Assembly: GCA_965219515.1 (NCBI GenBank)
Contig: OZ244776.1
Location: 4,546,971 to 4,610,970, forward strand
Length of the DNA: 64,000 bases
From: Ilyomonas sp965219515
GTDB lineage: Bacteria > Bacteroidota > Bacteroidia > Chitinophagales > Chitinophagaceae
Direction of reading: 5' to 3'
In this document: positions 18,340-25,819 of the stretch, in pieces
How the letters are laid out: each line of letters opens with the position of its first letter
Position numbering within the stretch: the stretch's first letter is position 1
Position numbers and translations under genes: made by a program
Notes under the pieces: model-generated
Databases searched by the model: none
Told to the model about the DNA's origin: nothing
Seen by the model: only the letters and a program-made list of their open reading frames with translations

Positions 18340-19080
18340 ATGTGTAAATCTTCATTTTTCATTTTATTTTTTGCGGCCTGTATTTCTTATGCCTGCTCTT
18401 CTTCCAAAGCAAATTCGGCAAACCAGCAGCCTAATGCGTTAACGCAGAAAGAAAAAAAAGATGGCTGGGTATTATTATTCGATGGTAAAACAACAAATGG
18501 CTGGCATACTTACAACAAAAATGCAGTAACTGAAAACTGGAAAGTAACTGGCGGCGCATTAGTAATGGATCCCACTTCAAAAGACAAGAAAAATTATGGC
18601 GATTTAGTTACCAATAATGCATACAAAAATTTTGAGTTTTCAACAGACTGGAAAATTTCAGAAGGCGGAAACAGCGGAATTATTTTTGACATAAAAGAAG
18701 ATCCAAAATTTCGTGATACTTATAATACGGGCGCTGAAATGCAGGTGCTGGATAATATAAAAGCGGATGATAATAAAAAGGAAAACCATCTTGCCGGTTT
18801 GTTATACGATATGCAGGGTACTGCCGCTCTGTCGAAACCAAAACCGGTAGGGGCGTGGAATCAGGCACGAATTATCCAGAATAACGGGCATCTTACTTTT
18901 TATTTCAATGGCATTAAAACCATTGACGTGCAGGAAGGAAGTAACGAGTGGAAAAATATGATTGCGAACAGCAAATTTAAAACCTGGCAAAATTTTATGA
19001 CCTCCCCCGAAGGCAAAATAGCTTTCCAGGATCATGGTCATGAAGTGGCTTTTCGTAATATAAAGATCAGACAAATTTAG
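18340..19080 (+). CDS. DUF1080 (3-keto-disaccharide hydrolase-type, LamG-like) lipoprotein
   Basis: 246 residues with a lipoprotein signal (MCKSSFFILFFAACISYAC). The single domain has the hallmarks of PF06439: DGWVLLFDGKTTNGWHTY at the start, GDLVTNNAYKNFEFSTDWKISEGGNSGIIFD in the middle, EMQVLDN, and the end block GKIAFQDHGHEVAFRNIKIRQ. The fold is a concanavalin-like sandwich. Members of the family have been linked to cleavage of 3-keto-glycosides, but no partner oxidoreductase is present nearby, so its reaction here is uncertain. Confidence 0.85.
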   Translation: MCKSSFFILFFAACISYACSSSKANSANQQPNALTQKEKKDGWVLLFDGKTTNGWHTYNKNAVTENWKVTGGALVMDPTSKDKKNYGDLVTNNAYKNFEFSTDWKISEGGNSGIIFDIKEDPKFRDTYNTGAEMQVLDNIKADDNKKENHLAGLLYDMQGTAALSKPKPVGAWNQARIIQNNGHLTFYFNGIKTIDVQEGSNEWKNMIANSKFKTWQNFMTSPEGKIAFQDHGHEVAFRNIKIRQI

Positions 19081-19456
19081 CTTTTGCACTATTGTTCGCT
19101 CCTCAACCGGTTCGGTTACATTTTTAAGTATGTTCTAAATGAAATACTGTTTTTATGGCTGTGCATTGCTGCTGAAATGGATACGATAACGCTAAGAAGC
19201 TGTTTGAATTAATTATTTGATATTCCTTACGGCATTTTATTTGACTGCAACTGCGTTGAATTTTTCGCCGTAGGCGTTGGACTATGGCTGTAAAATTCGC
19301 CTTGTTTCGCTCAAAAAATTACTAATAATCAATTCTAAACAATTAACTCAAACAGCTTCTAACTCTTGCCGGTACAAGTAGAGGGTGAGGTTATTTTTAC
19401 ATGATTTTTTAGTACAAAAACAAATTTGCAGGTCACAAATAAATGTTGCATAAAAG
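19081..19456. other. 376-base intergenic region before GH92, holding a MITE-like element
   Basis: The region is non-coding. It contains a 164-bp inverted-repeat element (19196-19359). The rest shows no open frame and no clear terminator; a degenerate promoter for the GH92 gene may lie around 19390-19440. Confidence 0.6.
19196..19359. mobile_element. MITE-like element with terminal inverted repeats and TAA target duplication
   Basis: The left end, GAAGCTGTTTGAATTAATT, and the reverse complement of the right end, GAAGCTGTTTGAGTTAATT, match over 19 bases with one mismatch, and weaker similarity continues to about 29. The element is flanked on both sides by TAA (19193-19195 and 19360-19362), a 3-bp duplication of TNA form as made by some IS5-family groups. 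It is too short to code for a transposase and has no open frame. It looks like a non-autonomous derivative of an insertion sequence that is not present in this window. Confidence 0.65.
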
Positions 19457-21631
19457 ATGAGAAACAAAATGAAAAACATGGCAGGTATCTTATTGTCAAT
19501 TTTAGTTGCCTCCTGTTTAGGCGCAACAAAAGTGAAAAGTCAAACAGCTACCCATTCTGTCAAATATGTCAATCCATTCATCGGCACAGCACCGTTGTTA
19601 GACCCTAAAATCATCGGTTATACGCCGCCAAAAGGCTGGCGGGTTTGGGCAGGGCTTACTTACCCCGGCAGCACCTTGCCCAATGCCATGGTTCAGCTTA
19701 GCCCGGTTACCGAATATCATACCGGCGCAGGTTATCAATATGAGGATACGGTTATTTATGGTTTTACGCATACCTGCAAAGGACATTGGAATTTGTGCAA
19801 TATTCCTATCCTGCCTGTATCAAATGCAGATAATTCCACTGATAAATTCGGTTCTCATTTTTCGCATAAAAACGAAAGTGCTTCTCCGGCTTATTATTCC
19901 GTTTATCTGGATGATTATAATGTAGCTGTCAGGCTGACTTCTACCTTACGATGCGGGTTTCATCAGTATACATTTACCGATAACAACAACAGGCAAATGC
20001 TGTTTGATTTAGCCAAAGCCAACAGTCGTGTAACCACCTGGCGCATTGCGCAAGCCGGCGATTCTGCTGTTCAGGGTTTTCAGGGCGGAGATAATATTTA
20101 CTTCTATGCTAAGCTAAACACCAAAATTCAACAATTAGATACCATTGATATGGGTCAGCGCACCGGCTTTGCCCTTCTTCATTTAGCAAATGGCGGCATG
20201 GCGCCGGTTGAATTAAAAATTGGCTTGTCTTTCGTAAGTATTGAGAACGCAAAGCAAAATCTGGAACATGAAATCGGCAACAAGTCTTTCGATGAAATAC
20301 ATAAAGAGGGCATGCAAACCTGGGAAGCCTTATTATCAAAAGTGCAGGTAAAGGGCGGCACCGAAAAAGAAAAGCAATTGTTCTATTCTTCACTGTACAG
20401 AGCGTTTCAATGGCCGGCACTGCGCAGCGATGCAAATGGAGAATATACCGATGTGAAAGGCAAGGTTATAAAAGCAGATTTTAATTATTATACGCTTCCT
20501 TCCTTGTGGGATACCTACCGCAACAAGCTGGTGCTGCTGAGCATGTTATCTCCAACAGTAACGGTGGATGTCATTAAATCTTTGCAGGACATAGGCGACA
20601 AAACCGGCTTTATTCCTACTTTTTTTCATGGCGATCATGCAGCCGCTTTTATTGCCGGCGCTTATCAGAGAGGCATCACAAATTTTGATATTCAAGATGT
20701 GTATCGCCTGCTGTTGCGGAATGCGAACGAAGAAGGCGGCACGCGTCCTTATATATCCGAATATATTCAAAAAGGATATATCTCCACACCGCAAATTGAT
20801 TCGCCGAATGTAGAAACCAAAGCCAAAGCTGCTGTTGCAAAAACACTGGAATATGCGTTTGATGATTATGCTGTTGCACAACTTGCCAAAGCCTTGCACG
20901 ATACCGCCAATTACAGGATAATGATGGAAAGATCTAAAAATTATAAAAACGTGTTCGACCCGTCAACCCGCTTTATGCGCGGCAGGCTGGGAAATGGTGG
21001 CTGGGTAAAAAATTTCAATCCGCAATATCCGTATTACGAGTATATGTACCGCGAGGCGAATGCCTGGCAGGTTTCGTTTTTTGCACCGCAAAACATGCCG
21101 GGGCTGGTAGCGTTATATGGCGGCAAAAAAGATTTTGAAGCTAAGCTCGATTCCTTTTTTACCATGCCCTGGAACCCGCAGTATATTGCCCGGAATGTAT
21201 CGGGTTTTATTGGTCAGTATTGTCAGGGAAACCAGCCAGATCACGAAGCGCCGTTTTCATACTACTTTGTGGGCAAACCCGAAAAATCGCAAAAAATTCT
21301 TGACAACATCATGCAAAACTTTTATGGCATTGGCAAAGAAGGGCTGGCGCTTTCCGGGATGGATGATGCAGGTGAAATGTCGGCGTGGTATGTATTTAGC
21401 GCTGCAGGTTTATATCCGTTTTCTTCTGCCGATACAAACTATATTGTTTCCGTCCCTGTGTTTGATGAAGTAAAATGGCAGGCAAACGACGAAAAACCAT
21501 TCATTATAAAAAAGTCGGGTAACGGCAGGCTGATGAAGACAATTACGGTAAACGGAAAAAATAATAACGGCTATTTTGTTACTTACGATTTATTTAAAAA
21601 GGGTGGTGCAATGGAAGTACAAACAAAATAA
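19457..21631 (+). CDS. GH92 family alpha-mannosidase, exported
   Basis: 724 residues, normal for GH92. A hydrophobic leader (MAGILLSILVASC) may be a lipoprotein signal. The N-terminal domain starts with VKYVNPFIGT and has LTYPGSTLPNAMVQLSP. The catalytic domain has FHGDHAAAFIAGAYQRG and the strongly conserved block SGMDDAGEMSAWYVFSAAGLYP, in which the usual Cys before G-(Q/E)-MSAWY is Ala. GH92 enzymes are calcium-dependent exo-mannosidases acting on alpha-1,2, -1,3 or -1,4 linked mannose with inversion; linkage cannot be told here. It would trim side chains of mannan before GH76 cuts the backbone. A second ATG lies at 19469. Confidence 0.93.
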   Translation: MRNKMKNMAGILLSILVASCLGATKVKSQTATHSVKYVNPFIGTAPLLDPKIIGYTPPKGWRVWAGLTYPGSTLPNAMVQLSPVTEYHTGAGYQYEDTVIYGFTHTCKGHWNLCNIPILPVSNADNSTDKFGSHFSHKNESASPAYYSVYLDDYNVAVRLTSTLRCGFHQYTFTDNNNRQMLFDLAKANSRVTTWRIAQAGDSAVQGFQGGDNIYFYAKLNTKIQQLDTIDMGQRTGFALLHLANGGMAPVELKIGLSFVSIENAKQNLEHEIGNKSFDEIHKEGMQTWEALLSKVQVKGGTEKEKQLFYSSLYRAFQWPALRSDANGEYTDVKGKVIKADFNYYTLPSLWDTYRNKLVLLSMLSPTVTVDVIKSLQDIGDKTGFIPTFFHGDHAAAFIAGAYQRGITNFDIQDVYRLLLRNANEEGGTRPYISEYIQKGYISTPQIDSPNVETKAKAAVAKTLEYAFDDYAVAQLAKALHDTANYRIMMERSKNYKNVFDPSTRFMRGRLGNGGWVKNFNPQYPYYEYMYREANAWQVSFFAPQNMPGLVALYGGKKDFEAKLDSFFTMPWNPQYIARNVSGFIGQYCQGNQPDHEAPFSYYFVGKPEKSQKILDNIMQNFYGIGKEGLALSGMDDAGEMSAWYVFSAAGLYPFSSADTNYIVSVPVFDEVKWQANDEKPFIIKKSGNGRLMKTITVNGKNNNGYFVTYDLFKKGGAMEVQTK

Positions 21632-21785
21632 AATGGGTTTGATGGTGAATAAAGTTTGTACAGATGTTTATAATGAAGAGCAATTTTTATGTAACATCAT
21701 AATTTCTGATTTTAGTCAGCATAACAAATCATATTCATTTCTGCAATGATGGCATTCTCTTACAAACATAAAAATAGCCATTCTT

Positions 21786-22475
21786 TCAGTCTTCAATGGC
21801 TTTTGCAAAGTGAGAATTGCCGCAATTGGTGCAAACCGGTTTTGGTTCTGCAATGTCAGGCTTTGGAAAGCCGCAGATTAAACACACTTCTTTGTCAGAT
21901 TGCGTTTGCTCTTTCATCATATCGGTATCAAAATCGGGAAGAATAGACAAGCCGTATTTTTTTTCTTTATCTTCAATTAATGTAAACGATCCGTCGGCTT
22001 CAAAATAAAACCGCTTTACTTTACCCAAGTGCTTCAATCCGCTGCTACGTAATTCAGCAAAAATTCTGTCGCGCGAAACCCGGTTGGGCGAAAAATTTTC
22101 AATAACGAGATAACCATCTCTCACCATGGTGCGAAGGTCGCCTACCACTTTGCTACCAAACCTGTCGTTGGTGCTGATTTTACCCGAAATCCACCGCTCG
22201 CCCAACACAATAATCAGTGCGATAATAATGCCCGGTACAATGCCGCGATCCGGTGATGCAACGGGAATACCGATTGCCGCAGCCATCAGCACAACAGAAG
22301 CCAGCTCGTTGCGGCTCATTTGCGCAGCCATTCTTTTGCCCATCAGCCGAATGCTGATTACCAGAATGGCATAGCAGATAAGACAACGAAAAAGCAGTTC
22401 AATAAAATAAATGCCGGGCACATTGCCAATAAAAATGCGGTACAGGTCAGACAAATGAATTTCGTAAGGCAACAT
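21786..22475 (-). CDS. DUF421/YetF-family membrane protein with C-terminal zinc ribbon (copy 1)
   Basis: 229 residues. Three N-terminal membrane helices (IYFIELLFRCLICYAILVISI; ELASVVLMAAAIGIPV; GIVPGIIIALIIVLG) are followed by the cytoplasmic DUF421 domain (VRDGYLVIENFSPNRVSRDRIFAELRSSG, LGKVKRFYFEADGSF). The signature GKRMAAQMSRNELA is clear. The C-terminus adds two CxxC pairs, CLICGF and CTNCGN, thirteen residues apart, which look like a zinc ribbon not found in Bacillus YetF. It follows the second DUF421 gene by 11 bases. The role of the family in general is poorly known. Confidence 0.85.
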   Translation of the reverse strand: MLPYEIHLSDLYRIFIGNVPGIYFIELLFRCLICYAILVISIRLMGKRMAAQMSRNELASVVLMAAAIGIPVASPDRGIVPGIIIALIIVLGERWISGKISTNDRFGSKVVGDLRTMVRDGYLVIENFSPNRVSRDRIFAELRSSGLKHLGKVKRFYFEADGSFTLIEDKEKKYGLSILPDFDTDMMKEQTQSDKEVCLICGFPKPDIAEPKPVCTNCGNSHFAKAIED

Positions 22476-22486
22476 AATAAACGCTT

Positions 22487-23179
22487 TTATAATACCGCAT
22501 CATTCCAGTCTGTTGAATGGCAAATGATACACTTTGTTTTTTTAACATCGCCAACAGTTTGCGTGTTTCCGCAGCAGCAGCAGGCTTTTAAATTGTTGCC
22601 GCTGTCTTTATTTAGTTGCTGAATGTCCGCATCGGAAGGAGGCAGCACAGACAAGCCGGGTTTTTTTTCATTCGCTTCGTAAATACTCATCACGCCCGAA
22701 GCTTCCATATAAACGCGCTTTACTTTACCAAGCTGATAAATTTTTTTGCTTCGTATTTCCTTAAACAGTTCCGGCCGCGAAATGCGGGTGTCTGTCATTG
22801 CCTGCACGTCAATCAAGCCATCTTTTACCAGCATCGTTGCTTCGCCAAAAGTAATTTTTTCAGCTTTGGCACTTTTGGTTCCCCACCAGGTAAGCGCGCG
22901 TTGCAGCAGCAGTATAATAATCAACAGCCATAAGCCTTGCAGTATGCCGCGATCCGGCAACTGCATCGGCGCCGAAACCACAGCACCCAACAGCAACACA
23001 ACAGATAATTCTGTAACGCTTAGCTGCCCCGCCATGCGCTTGCCCAATAAGCGCATTACAATAAGAAGCAGCAAATACATAATGAGGGTCCGGATAAAAA
23101 TCTCGAACATAAAATCGGGCGGAACATTTCCAAACAAAATGCGCATCCAGTCGCCCAGCTTAATATCACCTTTTTCCAT
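22487..23179 (-). CDS. DUF421/YetF-family membrane protein with C-terminal zinc ribbon (copy 2)
   Basis: 230 residues, a paralogue of the downstream neighbour. The signature GKRMAGQLSVTELSVVLLLGAVV and the region MLVKDGLIDVQAMTDTRISRPELFKEIRSKKI are DUF421. The last 40 residues contain CCCCGN and CIICHS, again two CxxC pairs. Sequence and spacing point to an old tandem duplication; the paired products may form a hetero-oligomer. The start MEKGDIKLGDWMRILFGNVPPDF parallels LSDLYRIFIGNVPG in copy 1. Confidence 0.85.
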   Translation of the reverse strand: MEKGDIKLGDWMRILFGNVPPDFMFEIFIRTLIMYLLLLIVMRLLGKRMAGQLSVTELSVVLLLGAVVSAPMQLPDRGILQGLWLLIIILLLQRALTWWGTKSAKAEKITFGEATMLVKDGLIDVQAMTDTRISRPELFKEIRSKKIYQLGKVKRVYMEASGVMSIYEANEKKPGLSVLPPSDADIQQLNKDSGNNLKACCCCGNTQTVGDVKKTKCIICHSTDWNDAVL

Positions 23180-23300
23180 ATCATTTTATCCCGCTTTGTC
23201 AGATGTCAAAAAGCTTACCATCCGTAGGAAAAAGGTTGCCGGTTCTGAATGTTTAACTGTCAGTTGCGTACAGGCGGTTATAAATTGTAATGCGGGACGG

Positions 23301-24647
23301 CTATTTATTTGTCAATGGTTTTTTTACGCCGATGCCAACACCATAGTTGGTTATTTTTTGTTTGAATGAAACAGAATGTTTTGTAAGCGATGATAACGGA
23401 TATTGAATGTGCGGTTCGGCAAACAATTGCCAGTTGCCAACATTTTTTGAAACCTGCAAGCCTGCATACAAAGAAGCGCCGGTATTCCATCGAAACGCAT
23501 TTTTAGCAGCAATCGTTTTTTGATAATCGCCGTCGGGCACATTTCCTTTATACCAGGAAGCCAGGTTGAGAAGAACGCCCCCTGAGATGCCGGCATTGAT
23601 GTTTGCACCCGATGTATGATAACCAAGGAGTAAAGGAATATTGAGTCTGTTGTAAATGCTTTTTATAACCGGGCGATGAAAGCTGATTTGTGTAAATCTT
23701 GTGGTGTCGGCAGTAAAGCTGAGCGAGCTTACAAAGGCGTAATTATTAACCGCCTGCTGATTGTAGGTAACGCTTTGATACGTTTGTAAAAACTGCAATC
23801 CTGTTGTTACAGACAAATTTTTACTCACCGGCTTTTCGATTCTTACATTCACACTATAACTTAGGAGTGCCGCTTTTTCTTTGGGGTTACGAAGACTAAC
23901 AAAAACGGGCAGCGGGTTTTCTTTTGCCTCATAAATACTTCTGTTGCCAACATAACCTGCCATCATAATGTCAAGCTTTGCCGCTTTATCATCGTGTTTC
24001 TTTTTTAAGGTAACGAAAGAATCTTTTGTTGATGTCATCGCATCTTTTTTTGCATCGTTGCCTTCGTGAAAGCTTTTATCATCAATACTTTCAGGAAACA
24101 ATTCCGTTTTTATGTTGTTGGAAACCATCGTTGAATCACTGTTTCCATAGCCATTTGCAGATGTTGCAGTAACGTAATCTTTGTTTTTCGGCCGATGCGC
24201 AAACGCGTTGCTTTTATAATCTGCCATCCGTTGCAAAGAAGTATCAGAATCAGACATCGTGTTTCTTTGGAATGTCTTATGTGTTATTTGTTTTGATGAA
24301 GCGGCAGCAGATATTTCCTGGTTGCGTAACGCAGCGGTTTTCTTTGATAACGGTTCTTCCTTTTCAGATTTGAAGGAAACAGAATCTGCATGGCTGTTTT
24401 TGTTTTGCGCAGAAATTGCGGCTTTTTTCAAGTTATTAAAATTAAACAAACCTCCGGCATACATCCACGTTACGGCGGTTAGCAGCACGATAATGGCCAA
24501 CAATCCAAATCCCGTCCGCCACAAAAAAGCAGCTCTGCGCTTCTTACCGTTTTGCGGTTGTATGCGCTGCCACATATCATCTGGCACCGGCATTTTATGC
24601 CTGTTGAATGATTGCTTAAACAGCTCGTCAAGTTCTTTATCCGTCAT
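23301..24647 (-). CDS. membrane protein with anti-sigma-like N-terminus and beta-barrel-like C-terminus
   Basis: 448 residues. The N-terminus (DKELDELFKQSFNRHKMPVPDDMWQRIQ) is a short cytoplasmic segment of the kind seen in Bacteroidota proteins co-encoded with ECF sigma factors. One membrane helix follows at about 47-68 (FGLLAIIVLLTAVTWMYAGG). A long polar linker rich in S, K, D and N leads to a C-terminal region of alternating strands (SVNVRIEKPVSKNLSVTTGLQF; LLGYHTSGANINAGISGG; FAEPHIQYPLSSL) resembling an outer-membrane beta-barrel. It starts two bases after the sigma gene, so it is most likely the regulator of that factor. The dual membrane layout is notable. Confidence 0.65.
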   Translation of the reverse strand: MTDKELDELFKQSFNRHKMPVPDDMWQRIQPQNGKKRRAAFLWRTGFGLLAIIVLLTAVTWMYAGGLFNFNNLKKAAISAQNKNSHADSVSFKSEKEEPLSKKTAALRNQEISAAASSKQITHKTFQRNTMSDSDTSLQRMADYKSNAFAHRPKNKDYVTATSANGYGNSDSTMVSNNIKTELFPESIDDKSFHEGNDAKKDAMTSTKDSFVTLKKKHDDKAAKLDIMMAGYVGNRSIYEAKENPLPVFVSLRNPKEKAALLSYSVNVRIEKPVSKNLSVTTGLQFLQTYQSVTYNQQAVNNYAFVSSLSFTADTTRFTQISFHRPVIKSIYNRLNIPLLLGYHTSGANINAGISGGVLLNLASWYKGNVPDGDYQKTIAAKNAFRWNTGASLYAGLQVSKNVGNWQLFAEPHIQYPLSSLTKHSVSFKQKITNYGVGIGVKKPLTNK

Positions 24648-24649
24648 TT

Positions 24650-25186
24650 TTACAGAGCGATTATTTCATTTTTTTTTATCATCTGCTGCAGCATTTTTCT
24701 TGCTTTTACCAATTGGCTGCGGCTTGTACCCGCTTGTATATTCAGTATCCCGGCTATTTCGTCGTGATCGTAGCCTTCTATTACATATAAGTTGAAAACA
24801 ATGCGATAGCCGTCCGGCAAATGTGTCAGCAGATTCATTAATTGTTCGGTTTGAATGTTGGAAATTACTTCCGGCTCCGACTGAATGAAACCCGAAACAG
24901 TTTCGTTCATTTCAGCAAAATGAAGTCGTTTTTTTTGTAAAAATTTCAAAGCGGTGTTCACCACAATGCGGCGAAGCCAGCCTTCAAAAGAGCCTTCTCC
25001 TTTAAACTGACGGATGCAGGTAAATATTTTTATAAACGCTTCCTGCAAAACATCTTCCGCATCGTGCTGATTGCCCGTATAACGGTAACATACGCTCAGC
25101 ATTTTGCCCGCATAGGCATTAAACAACAGGTGCTGACACGCGGCATTGTTTTGCATGCAACCCTGAATGATGTCTTTTTCCGTCAC
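24650..25186 (-). CDS. ECF RNA polymerase sigma-70 factor
   Basis: 178 residues. Region 2 carries YAGKMLSVCYRYTGNQHDAEDVLQEAFIKIF, with the DAED-LQE motif of ECF factors, and FEGWLRRIVVNTALKFLQKK. Region 4 is LPDGYRIVFNLYVIEGYDHDEIAGILNIQAGTSRSQLVKARKML, whose G-x-S-R-S-Q matches the SigW-like ECF group. It is unlike the FecI-type factor at 4499 and has no FecR partner; instead it is coupled to the 448-residue membrane protein just downstream. Target genes are unknown. Confidence 0.93.
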   Translation of the reverse strand: MTEKDIIQGCMQNNAACQHLLFNAYAGKMLSVCYRYTGNQHDAEDVLQEAFIKIFTCIRQFKGEGSFEGWLRRIVVNTALKFLQKKRLHFAEMNETVSGFIQSEPEVISNIQTEQLMNLLTHLPDGYRIVFNLYVIEGYDHDEIAGILNIQAGTSRSQLVKARKMLQQMIKKNEIIAL

Positions 25187-25300
25187 TCCCGATGCGGTTT
25201 TCTATTGTGAATTGTGAAATAAAAGAGAGGGCGTAAAACAACAAAACGTTGCTTCGCATAGAAAATTTATTTGTAAATAATGGGTCGAATCATAAAACAA

Positions 25301-25819
25301 TTACTTGTTATGAAAGCTGTTGCAATCAACGGGTTCTAAAAAAATATTATCGTTAAAGCTTACTTCTGCCGTATTGGTAAACACCAGTCTGCTGCCTTGT
25401 TCTTTCATGCCGCCGATACCTTCCTGCAATATATTTCCTTTCTTCAAAAAAATAACCTGCCTTACAGACCGGCTTCCTTCCGATAGAAAAGAATAATCTG
25501 CCAGTAGTGTATCGCCATGCATGGCGCCGTTTATACCTCCTGTATTCTTATCTTTTTCGTAAAGATTATAAACAAGACGTCCTGATACGCGACCGTTTTT
25601 TATGGCAAGCGAAAGAAAAACGGTATCGTTGTTTTTTGTATAAGCAAGGCAGCCTTCGTATTTCTTCACGTCAATCATTTTTGATGTATCAGTCATGTTT
25701 ATCATAGTATCCATTTCGGCCGAAATATCCGTTGTTGCCGGTTTATTGTTGCAACCTGTAACAATAAAAAAAATAACGGCTAAGCTTATTGCCATTTGTT
25801 TTACATCAGCTTTTTCCAT
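25301..25819 (-). CDS. lipoprotein of unknown function
   Basis: 172 residues with a lipoprotein signal (MAISLAVIFFIVTGC, Cys 23). The mature part is beta-rich, with YEGCLAYTKNNDTVFLSLAIKNGRVSGRLVYNLYEKDKNTGG and GAMHGDTLLADYSFLSEGS, a pattern seen in small periplasmic lipoproteins that sense or bind, but no named domain is recognised. Its start overlaps the end of the DNA ligase gene by 14 bases, so it is probably co-transcribed with it. Confidence 0.65.
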   Translation of the reverse strand: MEKADVKQMAISLAVIFFIVTGCNNKPATTDISAEMDTMINMTDTSKMIDVKKYEGCLAYTKNNDTVFLSLAIKNGRVSGRLVYNLYEKDKNTGGINGAMHGDTLLADYSFLSEGSRSVRQVIFLKKGNILQEGIGGMKEQGSRLVFTNTAEVSFNDNIFLEPVDCNSFHNK

